64,000 nt of DNA from Gammaproteobacteria bacterium (lineage in GTDB: Bacteria; Pseudomonadota; Gammaproteobacteria; Pseudomonadales; Pseudohongiellaceae): NCBI GenBank assembly GCA_029246545.1, contig JAQWMX010000018.1, forward strand, positions 23,621-87,620, given 5' to 3'. Both the position numbers and the translations under genes were made by a program. Below are positions 51,919 through 61,202 of this stretch, piece after piece; the first letter of the stretch is position 1, and each line of letters begins with the position of its first letter. The notes beneath the pieces were generated by a model. The model was given only the letters and a program-made list of their open reading frames with translations, did no database searches and was not told the DNA's origin.

Positions 51919-53001
51919 ATGTTAAAGCGATTTGCATCATTAATTATTTTATTGTTGGCACCCTCACTTGTAAGTGCGCAGTGGTGGAGTTTATCGACAC
52001 CTGGCATTCCTCGAACCGTAGATGGAGAGCCTGATCTATTAGCTCCTGTGCCAATGGCAACAGATGGGCATACAGACCTGTCAGGACTGTGGATATCAGT
52101 GGGGGCAAGTGGAAGTTTATATGAACCTGAAAACATCCAGGAATGGGCTCGACAAGTAATGATTGAAAATGAAAACAATTTCTATGCAAATGATCCACGA
52201 TTTGCCTGCCTGCCTAGTGGACCAGGTTCATACCCAGCAGGGGTGGTGGCAAGTGGCCTGCGTAGATTTGTACAAAACCCTACTTTCATTGCAGTCCTTA
52301 ACTCCGACTATACATATCGTCAGATATTCATGGACGGTCGCGAACTTGAAGTGAATCCATTCCCGGCTTGGATGGGGTATTCAATCGCACATTGGGAGGG
52401 AGATACCCTTGTTGTAGAGAGTAATGGCTTCAATGACAAAACCTGGCTGCATCGCGACGGTTTACCACATACTGATCAGTTAATTATCACTGAACGCTAT
52501 CGCCGAGTAGATTTTGGACATATAGAGCTGGAAGTGACTTACGAAGATCCAGGTACATTCACAGAACCTGTTCAAGCATTCATCGAACTGGAATTTAGGG
52601 CAGATACTGAGTTATTCGAAAATGTATGTAACGAATCTTCAAGAGGGCTTAGTAGTAATTGGAGTGGTGAAATTCAACAAGCTGACGATAATGTTGTGGA
52701 TGTCTCTATGGGAAATTTAGAAACCTATATAGGTACTTATCAAGGAATCTGGTTAGGTACACTAACTACGGCTGAATTCGCAATCGAAAACGGTGAGATG
52801 TATTTAATCAGAACACCCGGTTATTCCGATACAGGAGGAAATACCGACTCTGTAAGATCAAGACTTGTTCCTCTATCCGAAAATGCCTTCGACTGTATCT
52901 GCGGACTAGGCTTCGTTTTTTCTGTTAACGAAGAAGGCATGGCGACAGAAGTCTCTGAAGTACATGTTTCAGGTGCTTGGTCCTTTGAACGGGTAAATTA
53001 A
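51919..53001 (+). CDS. Secreted PDLxGxW/WEGDxLxV family protein, paralogue B
   Basis: A 360-residue exported protein of unknown role. After a signal peptide (RFASLIILLLAPSLVSA) it repeats the pattern of paralogue A: GEPDLLAPVPMATDGHTDLSGLW, a conserved Cys in FACLPSGPG, RQIFMDGRELE, MGYSIAHWEGDTLVVESNGF, TDQLIITERYRR and LEVTYEDPGTFTEPV. An additional C-terminal domain of about 100 residues (NLETYIGTYQGIWLGTL onward) distinguishes it from A. A DUF6152 gene follows 75 bases later, the mirror image of the A/DUF6152 pair. Confidence 0.76.
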   Translation: MLKRFASLIILLLAPSLVSAQWWSLSTPGIPRTVDGEPDLLAPVPMATDGHTDLSGLWISVGASGSLYEPENIQEWARQVMIENENNFYANDPRFACLPSGPGSYPAGVVASGLRRFVQNPTFIAVLNSDYTYRQIFMDGRELEVNPFPAWMGYSIAHWEGDTLVVESNGFNDKTWLHRDGLPHTDQLIITERYRRVDFGHIELEVTYEDPGTFTEPVQAFIELEFRADTELFENVCNESSRGLSSNWSGEIQQADDNVVDVSMGNLETYIGTYQGIWLGTLTTAEFAIENGEMYLIRTPGYSDTGGNTDSVRSRLVPLSENAFDCICGLGFVFSVNEEGMATEVSEVHVSGAWSFERVN

Positions 53002-53076
53002 CATTATTAGGCAGCTTTAAATTTACTTAATAAAAAACTAACCACATGTGGTTTTATAAAAAGTGGAGCTATATAA

Positions 53077-53469
53077 ATGCGAAGTTTTATTTTAATTATT
53101 TCTGTCCTGTCATCATTTTTATGGTCTATCACTGCGTTATCTCATCATTCTTTTTCTTTAGAATTTGATGTGAGTCGTCCTGTAGAACTTTCAGGGACCA
53201 TTCAGAATATAGAGTGGACCAACCCACACGCTTGGGTGTTCATTGAAACAGAAGACGACCAGGGGAACGTTCAGACTTGGGCAGTCGAATTTCTTGGCGT
53301 AATTACTCTGATACGGCGAGGTATGTCTCCCGACACTCTCGGAACAGGTGATCTAGTTACTATTACAGGGTTTGGTTCACGAGATGGCAGTAACACTGCA
53401 AATGCATCTTCACTTACAAAAGTTGAAACTGGAGAAGTACTTTGGTCATCTAGTGGAGGAAACAACTAA
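53077..53469 (+). CDS. DUF6152 family secreted protein (second copy)
   Basis: This 130-residue protein has a signal peptide (SFILIISVLSSFLWSIT) and then His-His (SHHSFSLEFD), as in the first copy. PVELSGTIQNIEWTNPHAWVFIE, LIRRGMSPDTLGTGDLVTITGFG and DGSNTANASSLTKV follow. The best matches to the first copy are NPHA and the RRGxxxDTLxxGD stretch. The function is unknown; its pairing with paralogue B suggests that both act in the periplasm on the same process. Confidence 0.78.
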   Translation: MRSFILIISVLSSFLWSITALSHHSFSLEFDVSRPVELSGTIQNIEWTNPHAWVFIETEDDQGNVQTWAVEFLGVITLIRRGMSPDTLGTGDLVTITGFGSRDGSNTANASSLTKVETGEVLWSSSGGNN

Positions 53470-53570
53470 ACTAATCCGTGCTAGGAAGGCTTTGAAATTA
53501 CCTGAAGTTGTAGGTGCGACAAACTGTTTTATTACAATTTAACTATTTGGTATAAATCATTTTCCTGAAC

Positions 53571-53594
53571 GTCTGCTTTTGGCCGGAAGCAGAC
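53571..53594. repeat. Dispersed palindromic repeat, copy D
   Basis: GTCTGCTT and AAGCAGAC pair perfectly around TTGGCCGG. It lies about 100 bases after the DUF6152 gene. Confidence 0.7.
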
Positions 53595-53766
53595 TTTCAA
53601 AAATAATAAAATGGATCTTTATAGTTATAATCAGCTTGGATAATGTTTATGTTAGTATTAATAGATTGGTTTAATTAAATTACACAGTGGCAAATGATAA
53701 CTTTTAACAAGGGTAGAATTCTTGATTAAAAAGGAAATGTTACGCCCACAATAGGAATCGATTCCC

Positions 53767-54435
53767 ATGACTCATTACAATAAGTACATTAACTTTCCAA
53801 GTATTTTTATGGTGCTTGGCTTCTTTGCTCTGACAAGTTGTAGTCAAGGCCCTCCAATAGAAGAGGGTGATTTCGAGGAATCTGATTTAGTTGAATTAAT
53901 TCTACTTGACCCAACTTTTCAGCTTGATATTAGATATGCCACAGATAATAACTTGGTTGGCCGGCCTGTTTATACTGAAGCAAGAGCATTTTTACAACGC
54001 CAACCTGCAGAAGCATTAGTGAGAGTGAATGCTGCGCTAGAGCCACTAGGTTATGGGCTCATGATATTCGATGGCTACCGACCTTGGAGCGTTACTAAAA
54101 CCTTTTGGGACATAACTCCAGATGAAGATAAGATATTTGTAGCTGACCCCAAAGAAGGTTCTAGACATAATAGAGGGTGCGCAATTGACCTTAGTTTATA
54201 CGACCTACTTACGGGAGAGGAGGTAGAAATGACTGGGGTATATGATGAGATGACGGAACGTTCATACCCTGATTTTGAAGGTGGCACAGAAGAACAGAGA
54301 GAAATGCGTGACCTACTGAGGAGCAAGATGGAAGCCGAAGGCTTCATAGTTTATGAATTTGAGTGGTGGCATTTTGACTATAAAGATTGGGAAAATTATA
54401 GAATTGAGAATATTGCCTTCTCTGAGATAAATTGA
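53767..54435 (+). CDS. D-Ala-D-Ala dipeptidase-like lipoprotein (M15D, VanX/DdpX)
   Basis: A zinc dipeptidase of the VanX/DdpX group, predicted to split D-Ala-D-Ala or related dipeptides. A lipobox (FFALTSC) marks it as a lipoprotein. DIRYATDNNLVGRPVY, FDGYRPWSVTKTFWD, GSRHNRGCAIDLSLYD with the zinc His and Asp, and EFEWWHFDYKDW with the catalytic Glu and last zinc His are all in place. There is no VanA/VanH or dpp operon nearby, so peptidoglycan recycling or dipeptide feeding is more likely than resistance. Confidence 0.88.
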   Translation: MTHYNKYINFPSIFMVLGFFALTSCSQGPPIEEGDFEESDLVELILLDPTFQLDIRYATDNNLVGRPVYTEARAFLQRQPAEALVRVNAALEPLGYGLMIFDGYRPWSVTKTFWDITPDEDKIFVADPKEGSRHNRGCAIDLSLYDLLTGEEVEMTGVYDEMTERSYPDFEGGTEEQREMRDLLRSKMEAEGFIVYEFEWWHFDYKDWENYRIENIAFSEIN

Positions 54436-54485
54436 GCTAATTTTATCTTTAATGACCAGCTATAGAATGAATTGAAAGTTTCCTC

Positions 54486-56636
54486 TTATTCGTTTTGTAA
54501 CTCATTATCGCCTGTAGGCGTAGCTGTATTAACTTCTAACTGAGCATTTTGTACCAACTGGATATTGGCCTGGTTAATTAAATAAGCACGGATAGCTTGT
54601 GTATCTTCTTGGTTCAAAACATCATTAAATGAAGCCATACCTCGTTCACTCAAAAGACCATTTAGAACTACATCATCAAGCCCCTCTTGGCTATACAAAA
54701 GAGGTGTTCTTAACAGATCAGGGAAGGTACCTCGACTGATAGTGTTGTCGCCGTGACAAAGAATGCAGTATTCCGAATAGGCGTCTCCACCAGCGGCAAT
54801 CAGTTCAGGTGAGGCAGTAGTTTCAGGTGGAGCAAGAGGGCGTTGTGTGAATTCCTGGGGAGGGGGCAGGGATACATCTCCACCCAGCTTGAATACCAAC
54901 AAGCGCGAATAATTTGGTGCATAGTAACCGCCTGCAGGTGCGTTACCTGCAATAACGGCGATATATTGTTCATCACCCTGCATGAAGCTTGATGCGCCTG
55001 CGACTATGCCAGTTTGAACGGGCATAGACCAAAGCTTTTCGCCGTTTCCAGCATTGTAGGCCGCAAATTCCTGATTAGCCGTATTTCCCTGAAAAACCAG
55101 ATTTCCTGCAGTTGTCATGGTACCGCCGCCACGACTATCTCCAAACGAAACGCTCCATTCTTCTTGCTGGGTCAGCGGGTTCCAAGCTAACAGACGCCCT
55201 TCATTGACGGGTTCTATTTGGCCATCCTGACCAACTAGATCACGACCTGCGGCAAAATCTATAGCGACATTGAAGCCACGAGGGTTAGCGCTGAAATCGT
55301 TATCAGCAACATAGCCAAATGAGCTGCGCATTTCCGGTATATAAACCAGACCAGTTTCAGGGTTATAGGACCATGGATGCCAGCTGTGAGCTCCCCCAGG
55401 TCCGGGTAAGACAATTTTACCTTCACCAGTAACATCATAACGAGTTTCAGCTATTTCAATGGGGCGTCCGGTTTCTATACTGATACCGCTTGCCCAAGTC
55501 ACGGTTGAAAAAGCTTCTGCTGAAATTAACTCTCCATTCTCAGCATCCAATACATAAAAGAAACCATTTTTTGGTGCCTGCATAATAACTCGTCTATCCT
55601 GGCCATTGATAAACAAATCCACAATCATAATTGGTTGGGTTGCAGTGTAATCCCAGGTTTCCCAAGGTGTGGTTTGATAGTGCCAGCGGTATTCACCAGT
55701 ATCCGCATCAACAGCAACTATAGAAGAAAGAAAAAGATTGTCACCTCCACCAGGGCTTCGAACTGAGGCATTCCATGGAGAGCCGTTACCCACACCGATA
55801 TAAACCTGGTTCAAGATTTGATCATAAACGATGGCATCCCAGACTGTTCCACCACCACCCAGTGCCCACCATTCACCATTCCAAGTTTCTGCAGCCTGGG
55901 CCAGGATGTCATTTTCGAAGCCATCTTCTGGATTGCCGGGGACGGTATAAAAGCGCCAAATTAATTCACCACTGTCCGCGTCATAGGCAGAAAGATAACC
56001 CCGTACGCCATACTCTGCACCAGCCTGGCCAATAAGCACCATACCTTTGGCAACCCGAGGTGCGCCGGTTATTGAATAGGGCTTCTCAGGATCAGTAGCT
56101 TGTATGCTCCAGACTTCTTCTCCTGTCGCTGCATCAAGGGCAAGTAAGCGTCCATCTAAGGTACCTAGATAGATTTTACCTTCCCAGGCCGCCAGACCAC
56201 GATTAACAACATCGCAGCAGACATTAACAGCCCATTCACCAGGAACTTCAGGATCATAGAACCACAATTCCTCACCGCTTAGCGCATCATAGGCATAGAC
56301 CTTGGACCAGGCAGTTGAAACGTAAATTGTGCCATCTATCACTAAGGGAGTTGCTTCCTGCCCACGGTTGGTATCAAAGTCTGCAAACCAGGCCAGGCCT
56401 AGCTCACTTACATTTTCTGTATTAATTTGATCCAGCGGGCTAAAACGTTGCTCATCATAGTTGCGCCCGTTCGTCATCCATTGCCCCGGTTCTGCATTGG
56501 CATTTTCCAAGCGCTCATTATTTACTTGGGCAAATGTGCTAGTAGCAGACTCAATGTTGGATCGATCAGTCTGCTCAGATTGTCCGCAAGCGGTAATTAA
56601 ACTGGTAAAAGTGATAAGAAATAGAAATTTAAACAT
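54486..56636 (-). CDS. PQQ-dependent alcohol dehydrogenase with C-terminal cytochrome c (quinohemoprotein)
   Basis: An exported eight-bladed quinoprotein of 716 residues that oxidises alcohols or aldehydes and passes electrons to its own heme. A lipobox (LITAC) suggests membrane anchoring. The fold has the vicinal Cys pair near residue 140 (AVNVCCDVVNRG), WDAIVYDQ, the metal-site segment TTPWETWDYTATQP and APKNGFFYVLDAENGEL. Thr follows WDY where lanthanide enzymes carry Asp, so calcium is expected. Near the C-terminus is heme site YCILCHG. No pqq synthesis genes lie in the window. Confidence 0.92.
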   Translation of the reverse strand: MFKFLFLITFTSLITACGQSEQTDRSNIESATSTFAQVNNERLENANAEPGQWMTNGRNYDEQRFSPLDQINTENVSELGLAWFADFDTNRGQEATPLVIDGTIYVSTAWSKVYAYDALSGEELWFYDPEVPGEWAVNVCCDVVNRGLAAWEGKIYLGTLDGRLLALDAATGEEVWSIQATDPEKPYSITGAPRVAKGMVLIGQAGAEYGVRGYLSAYDADSGELIWRFYTVPGNPEDGFENDILAQAAETWNGEWWALGGGGTVWDAIVYDQILNQVYIGVGNGSPWNASVRSPGGGDNLFLSSIVAVDADTGEYRWHYQTTPWETWDYTATQPIMIVDLFINGQDRRVIMQAPKNGFFYVLDAENGELISAEAFSTVTWASGISIETGRPIEIAETRYDVTGEGKIVLPGPGGAHSWHPWSYNPETGLVYIPEMRSSFGYVADNDFSANPRGFNVAIDFAAGRDLVGQDGQIEPVNEGRLLAWNPLTQQEEWSVSFGDSRGGGTMTTAGNLVFQGNTANQEFAAYNAGNGEKLWSMPVQTGIVAGASSFMQGDEQYIAVIAGNAPAGGYYAPNYSRLLVFKLGGDVSLPPPQEFTQRPLAPPETTASPELIAAGGDAYSEYCILCHGDNTISRGTFPDLLRTPLLYSQEGLDDVVLNGLLSERGMASFNDVLNQEDTQAIRAYLINQANIQLVQNAQLEVNTATPTGDNELQNE

Positions 56637-56789
56637 GTGTTATTCCTGCATTATTTTATTAATTATTTGCTTTAGGAAACGCATACTCGTAGAGATAATA
56701 ACTGAGTTCAAAGTAATTAAAATTAAATATACAGAGATTAGTTTCTGTGCTCAAAAATAAATAGCCAATAAAACACTATTTGGGCTAAG

Positions 56790-56816
56790 GTCCGTTTCGA
56801 ATAGAAAGCCGACATT
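56790..56816. repeat. Dispersed palindromic repeat, copy E (degenerate)
   Basis: GTCCGTTT, a short loop, then AAAGCCGAC with the ACATTAG end as in copy C. The arms have drifted. Confidence 0.5.
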
Positions 56817-56857
56817 AGCGATATATCAGAAAATCAACCTGCTATTGGTTTTAGGAA

Positions 56858-56893
56858 GCTCTGCTCTCGGCCAAAGGCGAACGTTAAACTTTG
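56858..56893. repeat. Dispersed palindromic repeat, copy F (degenerate)
   Basis: CTCTGCTCTCGGCCAAAGGCGAACGTT keeps the loop CTCGGCCAAA of copy A, but the right arm has diverged. It lies only about 45 bases from copy E. Confidence 0.45.
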
Positions 56894-57007
56894 AGCAATT
56901 CTGTCCCGATAAACATTACATCACTGTCAACTATGATTGAATTATTAACTTTAAGAGGTTAACTTGTCAGCAGTTAACTCTGTCCCGGCTTTTGAATTGT
57001 TTAGGAG

Positions 57008-59233
57008 ATGATAATGACTAATTCACGCACGATTTGGTTTCTCATAGCGTTTTTAATAATCGGCTTTATTACTGCGGTCTTTTTGTCGCAGGGGACGGAC
57101 AGTCCATCGGTGTCGATTTCTATTGACGATGATGACATTGGTGGAGTGGTCACTGGACCTTTAGGCCCTGAAGCGGGGGTATGGGTTATTGCCGAAACGG
57201 ATGATTTGGCGACCAAGTACCGCAAAATCGTAGTAACTGACGATCTCGGTCAATTTGTACTTCCTGACCTGCCAGAAGCCAGTTACCAGGTATGGGTCAG
57301 AGGTTATGGCTTAATTGATTCTACTGCCATTACTGCAGCACCAGGTGAGCTTCTCAATCTAGTCGCGGTAGATGCTCCTAATCCACGGGCTGCAGCTGAA
57401 ATTTACCCGGCAAATTACTGGTACTCACTCGTTGAAGTGCCAGCTGCTAGCTCGTTTCCAGGCACGGGTGAATCAGGCAATGGCATTTCTCCGACGATGC
57501 GAACGCAGACCGACTGGATCTACCAGATGAAGGCTACCTGTAACTTGTGTCATCAGATTGGCACTAAAGCAACCCGCGAAATTCCTGCATCACTTGGAAC
57601 TTTTGAAACTTCACATGATGCGTGGGTCAGGCGAGTACAATCTGGTCAAAACGGTGCCAATATGGTACGAAGCATGGCAGCATTTGGTACGCAGGGTTAC
57701 GCCATGTTTGCGGATTGGACAGACAGGATCAGCGCGGGTGAGGTTCCCCCAGAACCACCAAGGCCGGAAGGGCTTGAACGCAACCTTGTCTTAACACTCT
57801 GGGAATGGGGTGAAGAGACAGCTTTCATTCACGACGAAATCACAACTGATAAGCGAGACCCAACTGTCAATGCGAATGGCCTATTCTTTGGGACTGATTT
57901 CCACAATGATGCTCTGGTAATTCTGAATCCGCAAACCAACACGGCGTCACAAGTGACCGTATCAGTGCGGGAACCGTTTGAACCAAGTGACAACGGATTG
58001 CTTACCTACAACAATTTTGCCGCATCTCCTTACTGGGGTACAGAACAGCTATGGAGCAATCTTTCACACCCACACAATCCCATGATGGACCAAGACGGCA
58101 GAGTCTGGATGACGGCGGCAGTGCATAGTGGTAGCACCACTGAGATACAAGAATACTGTAAAGAAGGTTCAGATCACCCTTCAGCGAGTTTGTATCCCCT
58201 TGGAGGCCCGACATTTATGAACGCACAAGTCTACGATCCAAGTACCGGTGAGTTTGAGTTCATCGACACCTGTTTTGGTACTCATCACCTACAGTTTTCA
58301 GAAGATGAAGATAATACACTCTACTTCAGTACAGGAGGTGAACTAATCGGATGGCTTAATACACGAGTCTTTAATGAGACTAAAGATGCTGGCCTAGCTC
58401 AGGGCTGGTGCGCTCTCATTGTCGACCACAATGGTGACGGCGTTATTGGTGAGTACACCGAACCTGACGAAGCTCTCAATGCTGAACTTGATTGGAGAAT
58501 TAATCCTGGTTCATATGGTCTCGCTGTCAATCCTGTCGATAACTCAATTTGGTTTGCGGCACCGGGAATTGGCACGAGCCGACCTGCTGAAGATGGAATT
58601 CCGGGTCGAATACTCAGACTAGAGCTTGGTGACAATCCACCATTGAGTTGCCGAACTGAAGTTTACGAACCTCCTTTTGGCGAGAGCTCTTTTAACTTTA
58701 ATGCTTATACACCTCGCGGGATTGACGTAGATCGGAATGGCATTGTGTGGACGGCTCTAGCTGGGAGCGGTCACCTGGCCAGCTTTGATCGCAGCAAGTG
58801 CGAAGTATTAAATGGTCCCGAGGCGACTGGGCAGCACTGCCAGGAGGGATGGACCTTGCATCAGACTCCTGGTCCGGGCTTCAAAGGAGCTCCAGAAAAC
58901 ACGAGTGCGGACTTTCAATATTACAACTGGGTTGATCAATTCGACACCTTGGGCTTAGGGGAGAACATACCCATTGCAAACGGTTCGGGTTCAGACTCTC
59001 TACTTGCGTTCTTACCGGACACAGAAGAGTGGGTAAAGCTGCGCGTGCCTTATCCTCTTGGCTTTTATTCAAGAGGGATGGATGGTCGTATTGATGACCC
59101 TGATGCTGGATGGAAAGGTCGTGGTGTCTATGCAGACTATGGTCAAAATGCTGTCTGGCATGCCGAAGGTGGAAAGGGAACGCAAAGCTCGATGGTGAAA
59201 TTTCAGATGCGACCTGATCCGTTAGCTAGATAG
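57008..59233 (+). CDS. Carboxypeptidase-regulatory/heme c/propeller exported protein
   Basis: I do not know a name for this 741-residue protein. It has an N-terminal membrane segment (WFLIAFLIIGFITAVFL) and a carboxypeptidase-regulatory-like beta-sandwich (VTDDLGQFVLPDLPEASYQV, about residues 35-105). A heme c site CNLCH lies at residues 178-182. A long beta-propeller-like part resembling virginiamycin B lyase/SMP-30 proteins follows (repeated DxxGRVW, DRNGIVWTALAG and YSRGMDGRIDDPDAGWKG). It diverges from the PQQ dehydrogenase gene and may pass electrons to or from it. Base composition is clearly higher in GC (hand-counted lines of 50-57 %) than its neighbours, hinting at horizontal transfer. 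Confidence 0.75.
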   Translation: MIMTNSRTIWFLIAFLIIGFITAVFLSQGTDSPSVSISIDDDDIGGVVTGPLGPEAGVWVIAETDDLATKYRKIVVTDDLGQFVLPDLPEASYQVWVRGYGLIDSTAITAAPGELLNLVAVDAPNPRAAAEIYPANYWYSLVEVPAASSFPGTGESGNGISPTMRTQTDWIYQMKATCNLCHQIGTKATREIPASLGTFETSHDAWVRRVQSGQNGANMVRSMAAFGTQGYAMFADWTDRISAGEVPPEPPRPEGLERNLVLTLWEWGEETAFIHDEITTDKRDPTVNANGLFFGTDFHNDALVILNPQTNTASQVTVSVREPFEPSDNGLLTYNNFAASPYWGTEQLWSNLSHPHNPMMDQDGRVWMTAAVHSGSTTEIQEYCKEGSDHPSASLYPLGGPTFMNAQVYDPSTGEFEFIDTCFGTHHLQFSEDEDNTLYFSTGGELIGWLNTRVFNETKDAGLAQGWCALIVDHNGDGVIGEYTEPDEALNAELDWRINPGSYGLAVNPVDNSIWFAAPGIGTSRPAEDGIPGRILRLELGDNPPLSCRTEVYEPPFGESSFNFNAYTPRGIDVDRNGIVWTALAGSGHLASFDRSKCEVLNGPEATGQHCQEGWTLHQTPGPGFKGAPENTSADFQYYNWVDQFDTLGLGENIPIANGSGSDSLLAFLPDTEEWVKLRVPYPLGFYSRGMDGRIDDPDAGWKGRGVYADYGQNAVWHAEGGKGTQSSMVKFQMRPDPLAR

Positions 59234-59348
59234 GTGTAAGAAAGAGATTAAACAATGCGGCAACTTCTGGGGTTCCATCAGGCGATATTGACAAGTTAGT
59301 TTGTCAATGCACTCTATGTGCTTAACTTACTCACTTATGATTATGTAA

Positions 59349-60182
59349 CTACATACCACATGGTCGAGGATCCCATGCTCCACTTTCATTTTCACGTCTA
59401 AAATGAGAACTGGTGATGAAATCAACATTCAAGTAAATCGGATCATGCACAATAACTGTAGCTACCATCCACTCACTGCCATCTGGTCCTTTAAAGACAT
59501 CAAATAATTCAGTGACAGTGGCGCTATCACTTACTGGTGCGCCATTTGATCTTAACCAGGCAGCCGTTAAATGGCTGGTTTCAACTTTCAGTGAGCCATA
59601 TTGCGGACCTCTCTCTCTGCTACCAAAAAAACCCCTCTCGGTGGGCTCATCTAATTCCCAACTTGCCATTGAATACCCTTGCAGGCTAAGAGGTGTATTT
59701 TCTGGTGCTGCTTCATTAAAAATAAAACGACGTGTCTGCTGACCAAAATCAGTTTCCAACTTAATAACAGAATCTGATTCCCACTCAATGCGAAAACGCA
59801 GAGGCTGGCGCATGATTCCAGCAGCACCATAGGCTAAGCAAGAACCTGCCATTGACTCATCCCAGGTTTCCCCCGCTTCAGCAGCAAGTTCGTTATACGG
59901 AATACTGGCAAAGTCACCTTTTTCAGGCACTCTCATACGCCATAACCAGTCTTCATTCACAATGGAAACCCACTGCCCTTCAAGACTTAGACTGGCTAGA
60001 TTCACAGGTGCGGACTCTCTTGGCGAACCAACAGATCCATTATCAATATCACTACTAATAGCATTACCAAAAAAACCATTATCAAGCGATTCTTCCTCTG
60101 TTGCAGTTTGAGCAAGCAAATTTGCTGCTAATAGTGTAGTCGCCATAAAAATCGAAATTTTGCTAAACGTTCTTATAGTCAT
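59349..60182 (-). CDS. Secreted protein of unknown function, paralogue D of the WEGDxLxV group
   Basis: This exported protein of 277 residues begins with a signal peptide (IRTFSKISIFMATTLLA); I start it at the ATG 60180-60182, because AGGAG lies upstream, rather than the frame start 24 bases earlier. The core is a divergent version of paralogue C: a SLEGQW opening, SCLAYGAAGI with a conserved Cys, and GYSMASWELDE. LKVETSHLTAAWLRSNGAPVSD and HDPIYLNVDF are also shared with C. An insert (RGFFGSRERG) separates the two halves of the WEGD motif. It follows a metallo-hydrolase gene and overlaps its operon. Confidence 0.72.
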   Translation of the reverse strand: MTIRTFSKISIFMATTLLAANLLAQTATEEESLDNGFFGNAISSDIDNGSVGSPRESAPVNLASLSLEGQWVSIVNEDWLWRMRVPEKGDFASIPYNELAAEAGETWDESMAGSCLAYGAAGIMRQPLRFRIEWESDSVIKLETDFGQQTRRFIFNEAAPENTPLSLQGYSMASWELDEPTERGFFGSRERGPQYGSLKVETSHLTAAWLRSNGAPVSDSATVTELFDVFKGPDGSEWMVATVIVHDPIYLNVDFITSSHFRRENESGAWDPRPCGM

Positions 60183-60198
60183 TATTTTTCTCCTACTC

Positions 60199-61179
60199 CT
60201 ATTCATTCAAGCCATTATAAATAGCAGTAATAAAAGCTACAGATGAATTGCCAGTAGCATAACGGCCGTCATAATCTCGCGAAGGTCTAATTTCTAATAT
60301 TTCATCTAGCCCCATACCTTGACCAATTAGATATTGAACCCGATCTCGGATAATGGTGATCATGTCACGATATTCGACAACATCTGCTTCATCAGCAAGT
60401 CGGCCATGGCCTGAGATAATCATGGTGCCGCCTTCCTGATTTTGAACAGGAACAGCAATTCTGATAATTGTATTAAGGGCATCAATAATTCCATTAATGT
60501 GTCCAAAGTTTGATTCGTCAATGAAAGGATATCCCAATGTAGAATAGACATCACCAGCACTGATAACATCAGACTTTCGGAAAAAAATCACCAAATCACC
60601 ATTGGTATGAGCACGACCATTATAAAATAGTAAAACCGCCTCTTTATTGAATACAAAGTCATACTGATCACCTATAAACACTTCCGTGGGCCACAATTCA
60701 AAGGGCACTTCTGGATCGCTTGTCGCCATAGTCAACATTGCATTCTCATGAGCAATCACCTCAGCGCCAGTTCCAAAGGTTTCTTCAGCTTCACCCCCAG
60801 CAAAAAAAGATAGCCCTGCATTTTTGATAATTTGATTGCCGCCAATATGATCACTGTGAGCATGCGTATTTAGCACATAGCGAATAACTTTACCCGGGGC
60901 CAAGCGTCTAATTTCTTCAAGAATCTTAGGGGCAGTCTCAGCGAACTGAGTGTCAACAACTAACACTCCTTCATCACCAATCTGCACAGTGACATTTCCA
61001 CCAGCTCCCTGTAAAAGCCATACATTGCCTTGCACATGATAAGATCTTACCTCCACATCAGACAGGTCAGCTTGCGCGAATACAGGGCCGATAAAAACCA
61101 CAAGTAGTAAGCAGCTTGTAATAAATTTATGGAAAAATCCTGAAACGGAAATCCAGTTCAATGTAAATTTATTAATCAT
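60199..61179 (-). CDS. Exported metallo-beta-lactamase-fold hydrolase
   Basis: A secreted MBL-fold hydrolase of 326 residues. The signal peptide is a hydrophobic stretch ending near FAQADLSD. Zinc motif NTHAHSDHIGGN supplies three His and an Asp, GDVYSTLGYPF carries a later ligand, and ISGHGRLADEADVV provides the final His. I start it at the ATG 61177-61179, preceded by GGAG at 9 bases. Beta-lactam hydrolysis is possible but not specific; lactonase or other ester hydrolysis fits the neighbours better. It lies between two secreted paralogues on the same strand, 23 bases after paralogue C. Confidence 0.82.
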   Translation of the reverse strand: MINKFTLNWISVSGFFHKFITSCLLLVVFIGPVFAQADLSDVEVRSYHVQGNVWLLQGAGGNVTVQIGDEGVLVVDTQFAETAPKILEEIRRLAPGKVIRYVLNTHAHSDHIGGNQIIKNAGLSFFAGGEAEETFGTGAEVIAHENAMLTMATSDPEVPFELWPTEVFIGDQYDFVFNKEAVLLFYNGRAHTNGDLVIFFRKSDVISAGDVYSTLGYPFIDESNFGHINGIIDALNTIIRIAVPVQNQEGGTMIISGHGRLADEADVVEYRDMITIIRDRVQYLIGQGMGLDEILEIRPSRDYDGRYATGNSSVAFITAIYNGLNE

Positions 61180-61202
61180 TTTAATAATCTCCAGGAACCA
61201 AA

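Larger units (their letters stand above)
56637..57007. other. Intergenic region with two degenerate palindromic repeats
   Basis: This 371-base gap separates divergent genes, so both promoters lie here. It contains two decayed copies of the dispersed palindrome, listed separately. I see no other structure. Confidence 0.5.

Noticed and set aside
60199..61179. MBL-fold protein as a true beta-lactamase
   Set aside because: The zinc motif is shared by many hydrolases and the operon partners point to organic-compound processing; no resistance-specific residues can be claimed.
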